From positions 54,784,972 to 54,848,971 of the forward strand of contig OX393557.1 in the NCBI GenBank assembly GCA_947650365.1: DNA of 64,000 nt. The letters run 5' to 3'. The stretch is from Chamaelirium japonicum (taxonomy: Eukaryota > Streptophyta > Magnoliopsida > Liliales > Melanthiaceae). This document shows positions 58,205-64,000 of this stretch, piece by piece. Each line of letters begins with the position of its first letter. The stretch's first letter is position 1. The position numbers and the translations under genes are program-made. The notes under the pieces are model-generated. The model did not search any database, was not told the origin of the DNA, and worked only from the letters and a program-made list of their open reading frames with translations.

Positions 58205-61200
58205 CTAGTCATTTTCTGTCTCATCTCTGTCACTCTCATCGCTTCCCTCTTCTATTATTTGATCTGCATTCGCTGTCCAGTTTATATTGTCGACATCTTC
58301 ATTTTCGTCGTGCACTGCGTCGACAATGATTATCTCATCATTCTGGTATGCATCCAAATCATCATCGACGACCCCCGCATCCTTGTCTCCCATGTCATAA
58401 AAATCTCTGGGTGGTGACCTAACTACAATTTGCCAACCTGAAGAGGTATTATCCGGTGCATAAAATATCTGTTGCGCTTGAGAGGTAAGAATGAATGGAT
58501 CTTCATATTGGGTATTCAATCTCTTGGCAGTGTTGATGCTGATAAAACCGTATTTGTCGACATTATAACCAGTCCCGCGATTATTAACATCATACCAATC
58601 GCATTTGAATAATACGATCCGATTTTGGCCAAGAAATTTAATCTCGAGAATCTCGTTGAGGACGCCGTAGAAGTCGATATTTTCTAATTCTTCTTGCTCA
58701 CCGTTGACGACAACCCCACTATTTTGGGTTCTTCGTGATTTTTCACTATCTTTCGTCCGAAATCTATAACCGTTCACAATATAACCATCGTACGATATTG
58801 CGTCTTGCAAAGGACTACAAGATAAGCGCCAGAGATCCTCATTCATCAGCGGATCGTGGTTGTCGTGCAGCTCCTGTGCCTATAATAACCACACGACATT
58901 CATGATATGAACACATAATTATTGTTCGGTAATGGATGTCAATGAAATTCAGTAATGATATGAATACTTACGTGTTTCTCGAACCACGATAGGAATTCAC
59001 GATCATGAATTTGGGGAGCATTTCGAGTACCCCGATTATTAATGATGGCTTTATGCTTCCTATTTTACCGGTTATAAATTAGATTATAATTAGCACATAT
59101 ACTTAATGAATGGACTGAAAGAATGAGTAAATGATCGTAAAATGCTTACTCAATGAATGGCCACACTTCATCACATTGGCGCAACACATATATATGTGCC
59201 TGTTGAATCTCATCTACAGACAATCGACGGGTTTTGCCTCCTCCTACAGGTCTACCCATTTCGGCAAATATAGACAGACCCCCATCGAAGTCTATTGGAC
59301 CACCGTCATAGTTCCGCTCAAGTTGATTGAATCGCGTGTCTATACCATGTAGGTATCTTGAGCAGAATGTTAGACATTCTTCTGCTAGGTATCCTTCAGC
59401 AATTGATCCCTCCAGACGACTTTTATTACGAACATATGATTTCAATGTTCGCAAGTACCTAATTTGAGAAAAAAATATTTGGATGAATATATCAAGAACG
59501 ATCAAATACATTGTGCGAATGAGACGAGACGATTACCTCTCGATAAAATACATCCACCGGTAATGAACTGGGCCGCCGAGTTTGGCCTCATTTGCCAAGT
59601 GAACGGTCAAATGCACCATGACATCAAAGAAGGAAGGTGGAAATATCATCTCTAACTTGCACAATGTGAGCACAATATCCCTTTCCATCTGTTCAAGTTG
59701 GTCCACTCTAAGTACCTTCGAGCACAACTGTCTGAAAAAAGTGCTGAGCTCAATTAACGGACCGGACACCTCTTCGGTTAAATTCCCACGTATAGCAAGA
59801 GATAACAATCGCTGCATAAGAACATGACAATCGTGGCTCTTTAATCCAGACAACTTCCGGCCGTTCTCTTGCACGCATCGTGCGATATTCGAAGAATAAC
59901 CGTCTGGCGTTTTCACAGACCGTAGGAATGCACATAAGGCTGCCTTTTGCTGTGAGCTCATGGTATAGCATGCAACTGGCAACACATACTTATCCCCAAT
60001 CTCTTGGGGATGAAGTGATTTTCGGATGCCCAACTCCTTAAGATCGAGACGAGATTTAAGATTATCCTTCGTCTTACCGTCGAGATTCAGCAGTGTTCCT
60101 ATAATGTTGTCACACACATTTTTCTCGATATGCATGACATCCAAGTTATGCCGCAAGAGTAGGCTGCTCCAGTACGGTAGTTTAAAGAAAATACTCTTCT
60201 TCTTCCAGTTATGCTCACGCGTAGAATCTTCATGCGTTCTCTTCTTTTTACCTTTTCTAAGTGCCACGGCATCAAGCTGATCCAATTCGCACAAGACTGC
60301 TACCCCCGAAAGCTGCTCCGGGGTCTTTGCAAGTTTCTTCTTGCCGTTGAAAGCTCTTTTGTTCTGCCTCCACTTATGGCCGTCAACAAGGAATCTTCGA
60401 TGGCCCATATAACAGAACTTACCTCCGTTCTTCAACCGTAATGAATCTGTCTCCTTATTGCATGTAGGGCACACCAATTTTCCTTTAGTACTCCACCCGG
60501 ATAAGTTGGCATATGCAGGAAAATCATTGATGGTCCATAGAAGTGCCGCATGCATCCGAAAATTCTGGCGCAACGAGGCATCATACGTATCGGCCCCAAC
60601 TTCCCATAACTCGTTCAACTCCTCAATCAACGGCTGTAAGTAAACGTCAATATCATTACCAGGCGACCTGGGTCCGGGAATGAGCAAGGAGAGCATTGTG
60701 TATGGCTTTTTTAAGCACATCCAGGGAGGCAAATTGTATGGAACTAGGACAACTGGCCAAATGCTGTACGACACACTCATATTCCCAAAGGGATTGAAGC
60801 CATCGCTAGCAAGCCCTAACCTGACGTTGCGAACTTCACATGCGAATTCAGGATATGTATGATCAAAATCTTTCCACGTCAGAGAGTCGGCCGGATGTCT
60901 CATAATCCCGTCATCTGTACGTTCTCGTGCATGCCACCTTATGTGCTCAGCAGTCTTCGATGACATAAACAACCTCTGAAGCTTGTCCCTGAGCGGGAAG
61001 TATAGCAGAACCTTTGCAGATACATTTTTCTTCCTTCGACTGGTACTAGACTCGGCATCCGTCTCTTTATATCTCGTTGCTCCGCATATGTGGCATGACC
61101 GCGCATGTTCGTACTCTTTCCGGTACAACATACAATCGTTCACGCATGCATCAATTTTCTCATAACCCAGACCGAGATCTTTAATTATCTTCTTCGCCTC

Positions 61201-61806
61201 GTAGAATGATTTCGGTACTGTCTCACCCATAGGAAAAGCCTCTTTCAGCAACTCTACCAACATATTAAATGACTTATTACTCCAACCATTGAGGCACTTC
61301 AAATGAAGAAGCTTTACAGTGAAAGAGAGTTTGGAAAACTTCTCACACCCCGGGTATAGAGGTTGTTCGGCATCTTTAAGCAATCTGTAGAACTTGTCCG
61401 CTTCGATATTGGGCTGATCACCTGACGGTGTTTCCGTGCCTATTCCACCTTACAAATCATGTATCATACCCTGCATGTCATCGTCATCGTCTGTATTAAT
61501 ATTATCATCAGCGATCACTGTGTTTGAAGTTTTACCGTGAGCTGCCATGGGGACTGCATCTATCTCCTCACCGTGCGAGAACCAACGGGTATAGGTAATG
61601 TCAATGCCACGCATTACCAGATCAACCTCACATTCCTCTCGAACCTTCCTAATCACCCTTCCGCAGTCTATACAGGGACACACAATTTTTCCATCAAGCG
61701 GTGCAAGACACTCAAATGCAAAATCCAGAAATTTCCTGACTCCTTCTCTGTACTCTTGGCTCATGCGATTCGAATTACGCATCCAACTCTTATCGATCGA
61801 AGACAT
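58205..61806 (-). CDS. tnpD: TNPD-type CACTA transposase, 4 exons, one premature stop
   Basis: It would cut and join the CACTA ends. Exons on the minus strand: 61806-59537, 59458-59150, 59059-58972 and 58879-58205, with introns of 78, 90 and 92 bp bounded by GT-AG. They join in phase to 1,114 codons including the stop. Domain order: Transpos_assoc (about residues 5-90, with C-P-C-x2-C), Transposase_21 (about 190-600), DUF4218 (about 690-860) and DUF4216 (about 960-1030), then a very acidic tail. Candidate catalytic residues are Asp335 (ASDGFNP), Asp428 (INDFPAY) and Glu561 (MHIEKN), all kept; a CxxC zinc pair (CPTC) follows the second Asp. The one lesion is TAA at 61450-61452 (codon 119), between Transpos_assoc and Transposase_21. 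A protein starting downstream of it would still contain the catalytic core. Start: first ATG after the acceptor TATGTCAG (ends 61832). Confidence 0.9.
61450..61452 (-). other. Premature TAA in the TNPD frame
   Basis: The only stop in the 1,113-codon spliced frame; the same frame continues uninterrupted on both sides. Confidence 0.85.
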
Positions 61807-61831
61807 CTTCGTCTATCTGGCTATACAACAC

Positions 61832-62404
61832 CTGACATATAATTTCAAACAATGTTATAAGACTCCGCACAATTTTGGTTTCGGTTCCCGAGTATGGAAC
61901 ACCGAACCAAACCTTCTACAGACCATCCACATCCCTAATGGATGGGTGTATTATGATGAGTAGACTAGTCACATAGTAAACCTAGGGTTGGTGGCCAGCA
62001 TTTGAACTGCTGATAGTTCGAATGCTAGGCATAGCACCAAAGTTATGCGATAGTAAGTCAACAAGTCAGGGAGCCTCATCAAGTAAACACTTGGGGTCTG
62101 ACGGTTCTCTCTGTCACTCGAGTAGATTTATGGCTTTAGCATACCTCATATCACACCGAACCGACAAAAACCGACCATTTCGGTTTCGGTTTCGGTTTCG
62201 GTTTTGATTTTTCGTAAACCGAAAAAAATATAACCGACAAAACCGACACCGAAACCGACCGATAAAACCGACGCTCACCCTAGTCTAAAAACTACATTTT
62301 GCCCCCCATTCCCCCATTCAATTCAGTTTTGATAGGATATAAAAAATCAATGTTTTAATTAAAACACGAAAACTCAACTCGACTCGAAACCTTAATGAGT
62401 CGAG
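61832..62404 (-). other. Probable 5' intron/leader of TNPD, no gene
   Basis: The acceptor TATGTCAG ends at 61832 on the minus strand, 26 bases before the ATG. 62158-62283 is rich in CGGTTT/AAACCG phrases and ends in CACCCTAG, resembling one end of a hAT-type MITE, without a clear partner. Confidence 0.4.
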
Positions 62405-63214
62405 TAGATACGACAACTCGGCTAAAACCCGACAAAACTCGAGTCGAATCGAAACTCAGCCGAGTCGGATCGAAACTCGAGTTTTGGACCGAGTCGAATC
62501 GAAACTCAGCCGAGTCGAGTCGACTCGGCCGAGTTTCGAGTGGACTCGGAGGGTGGATCAGCGAACGAAGAACACCGAATATCACATTCGAAGAACATAC
62601 CATCACCCAATACATTAAATTCAACTCCAAACATAATCTATTCATGGTAGCAATAACATAATTATACAAACTGACACGACAACTCGGCTAAAACCCGACA
62701 AAACTCGAGTCGAATCGAAACTCAATCAGCCGAGTCGGATCGAAACTCGAGTTTTGGACCGAGTCGAATCGAAACTCAGCCGAGTCGAGTCGACTCGGCC
62801 GAGTTTCGAGTGGACTCGGAGGGTGGATCAGCGAACGAAGAACACCGAATATCACATTCGAAGAACATACCATTACCCAATACATTAAATTCAACTCCAA
62901 ACATAATCTATTCATGGTAGCAATAACATAATTATACAAACTGACACGACAACTCGGCTAAAACCCGACAAAACTCGAGTCGAATCGAAACTCAATCAGC
63001 CGAGTCGGATCGAAACTCGAGTTTTGGACCGAGTCGAATCGAAACTCAGCCGAGTCGAGTCAACTCGGCCGAGTTTCGAGTGGACTCGGAGGGTGGATCA
63101 GCGAACGAAGAACACCGAATATCACATTCGAAGAACATACCATCACCCAATACATTAAATTCAACTCCAAACATAATCTATTCATGGTACCAATAACATA
63201 ATTATACAAACTGC
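62405..63214. repeat. Tandem repeat, 3 units of ~270 bp
   Basis: Units start at ACGACAACTCGGCTAAAACC (about 62409, 62675, 62945). Units 2 and 3 are 270 bases and unit 1 is ~266 (missing AATC). Identity is very high, with only a few substitutions, so the expansion is recent. Each unit has a CTCGAGT/ACTCGAG and GACTCGGCCGAGT palindromic core and an AT-rich half. Confidence 0.95.
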
Positions 63215-63500
63215 AACGACTCCGATAGAATCCGGCTCACCAACATTAAAATAAAAAAAAAATTATAGAAAACCCTAAAGGGCAAAAACCATTGTCAAAC
63301 AAGCAAACCCTACAATACATTTTAAGAGAGCATTTACCAATAAATATCGATCGGGTGAAAAGAAAATCCATCCACATATGCAAAGTAGCAAACCCTACAT
63401 TATATGTCTGATCATCATCTAAGCAAGCACTGCATATCCCATTACCAACCATTATAGAGAGAGAGAGAGAGCTAGAGAGAGAGAAATGGGTCGTCTCCCA
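63215..63500. other. Probable TNPD 5' intron, no gene
   Basis: AT-rich DNA with a GA stretch at 63457-63483. On the minus strand GACGAG|GTATGG at ~63503 is a plausible 5' UTR splice donor. Confidence 0.4.
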
Positions 63501-63591
63501 TACCTCGTCAGCGGTCAAGACCAGAAAGGAAGAGGCACCCAGAAGCTTTTCGATTTCTCCCTCGACCCAGCAGGAACCCCTCCTCTTTCTC

Positions 63592-63722
63592 TTGATTCGA
63601 GTAATACCGGGGTGGGGGACAGATTTAGAGAGAGAGCGAGAGAGAGGGGTGGGGCAGGATCGAGTAATACCGGGGTGGGGGACGGATTTAGAGAGAGCGA
63701 GAGAGAGGGGCGGGGCGTGCAG
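63592..63722. repeat. ~63-bp tandem duplication in the TNPD 5' leader
   Basis: The phrase GAGTAATACCGGGGTGGGGG, then ACAGATTTAGAGAGAG and GGGG, occurs at 63598 and 63661. It lies in the predicted untranslated first exon on the minus strand. Confidence 0.8.
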
Positions 63723-63765
63723 GAAAGATCAAAACAGATCGAACAGAGAAGGGGATCGCGCTGAG

Positions 63766-63784
63766 TTTAAATAGGTTAGGGTTT
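63766..63784 (-). promoter_or_regulatory. Predicted TNPD promoter: TATA-like box and telo-box
   Basis: On the minus strand AAACCCTAACC (telo-box core AAACCCTAA, plus 63776-63784) is followed by TATTTAAA (plus 63766-63773). Both lie between the subterminal repeats and the GA/CT-rich leader. This is where a CACTA promoter is expected. Telo-boxes are known cis elements in plant promoters active in dividing cells; function here is inferred. Confidence 0.5.
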
Positions 63785-64000
63785 TTACCGACGGAATGTT
63801 TAAGTCCGTCGGTATAAATAATATTTATCCCGACGGACACATAATAGCCGTCGGTACAAATAATCTTTATACCGACGAAAACATCATATCCGTCGGTAAA
63901 CCTCTACGACGAAACTCAGGGTTCCATTTTTTCCAGAGGCTCGGTTTTTACCCTGAGTTTCGTCGGGACAATTTTCCCGACGGAAATTTTATTACCGTCG
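63785..64000. repeat. CACTA right subterminal repeats (terminus not reached)
   Basis: TTACCGACGG-type motifs in both orientations, e.g. 63786, 63808, 63829, 63850, 63872, 63891, 63977 and 63993. The closing TIR ending in TAGTG is not in the window. Confidence 0.9.

Larger units (their letters stand above)
47282..64000 (-). mobile_element. CACTA (En/Spm) DNA transposon, >16.7 kb, right end outside window
   Basis: The terminus CACTACAAAAAAAACAG at 47282 is the classic CACTA end. Subterminal TTACCGACGG motifs in both orientations fill 47303-47830 and reappear at 63785-64000, marking the approach to the other end. Both expected genes are present on the minus strand: a TNPD-type transposase and a Transposase_24/TNPA-type gene. 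Two arrays of a 181-bp satellite in opposite orientations flank the TNPA-type exons. The element is unusually large because of the arrays (~7.8 kb together). Confidence 0.95.

Noticed and set aside
62158-62283. CGGTTT-rich stretch ending CACCCTAG as a MITE end or telomere-like repeat
   Set aside because: TTTCGG repeats differ from plant telomere repeats, and no partner terminus with target duplication was identified.
47282-64000. CRISPR-like interpretation of the regularly spaced repeats
   Set aside because: Units are contiguous 181-bp satellites without unique spacers and lie in a plant transposon.

Overview
This is a stretch of nuclear DNA from a flowering plant: long microsatellites, LTR retrotransposons primed by initiator-Met tRNA, LINEs, Helitron tails, MITEs and an En/Spm-type CACTA transposon, with spliceosomal introns. 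I recognise one intact host gene, a small secreted six-cysteine protein of the MiAMP1 antimicrobial family (8572-8910). That family is known from Proteales, some monocots, poppies and conifers, so it hints at a non-grass plant but does not fix the species. A second host-derived piece, the last exons of a FAD-dependent oxidoreductase gene (30802-31347), is broken.

Layout. 1-1.8 kb is CT-rich non-coding DNA with one inverted-arm element. 1.8-6.15 kb is a LINE (L1 type) with a damaged ORF2 and poly-A tail. 6.15-8.45 kb holds degenerate repeats, a MITE and a GT/GA/poly-G tract. 8.45-9.06 kb is the MiAMP1-like gene. 9.5-15.2 kb is a complete Copia element with 454/462-bp LTRs and a 5-bp target duplication. 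15.2-24 kb is a graveyard of MITEs (one hAT type with an 8-bp duplication), a foldback element, Helitron ends and a copied 3' UTR fragment of the MiAMP1-like gene. 24.2-26.75 kb is a second LINE that goes straight from ORF1 to the 3' tail. 26.8-28.2 kb carries foldback MITEs, including a ~830-bp palindrome, between long AT tracts. 28.2-35.9 kb is mostly unassigned, with the oxidoreductase remnant and a Helitron-like tail.

From 36 kb on the window is nested. A small non-autonomous LTR element (35989-37566) is followed by a relative (from ~38157). The relative is interrupted by a minus-strand Copia element (40698-47281), which is itself interrupted by a CACTA transposon starting at 47282 and running past the window end. 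The missing halves (Copia 5' LTR, 3' part of the small LTR element, second CACTA terminus) should lie beyond 64000.

The CACTA element is the most interesting object. On the minus strand it encodes a four-exon TNPD-type transposase (58205-61806) whose exons join in phase over 1,113 codons with one premature stop. It also encodes a Transposase_24/TNPA-type gene that I can model as seven exons (48164-56414). Its predicted last intron is about 6.5 kb and is filled by ~35 tandem copies of a 181-bp satellite. A second array of 8 copies of the same satellite, in opposite orientation, lies just upstream of the TNPA-type start codon. A primary transcript across this gene would therefore carry complementary satellite blocks on both sides of the coding exons. 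I do not recognise this arrangement as described; a literature and database search is needed before calling it new.
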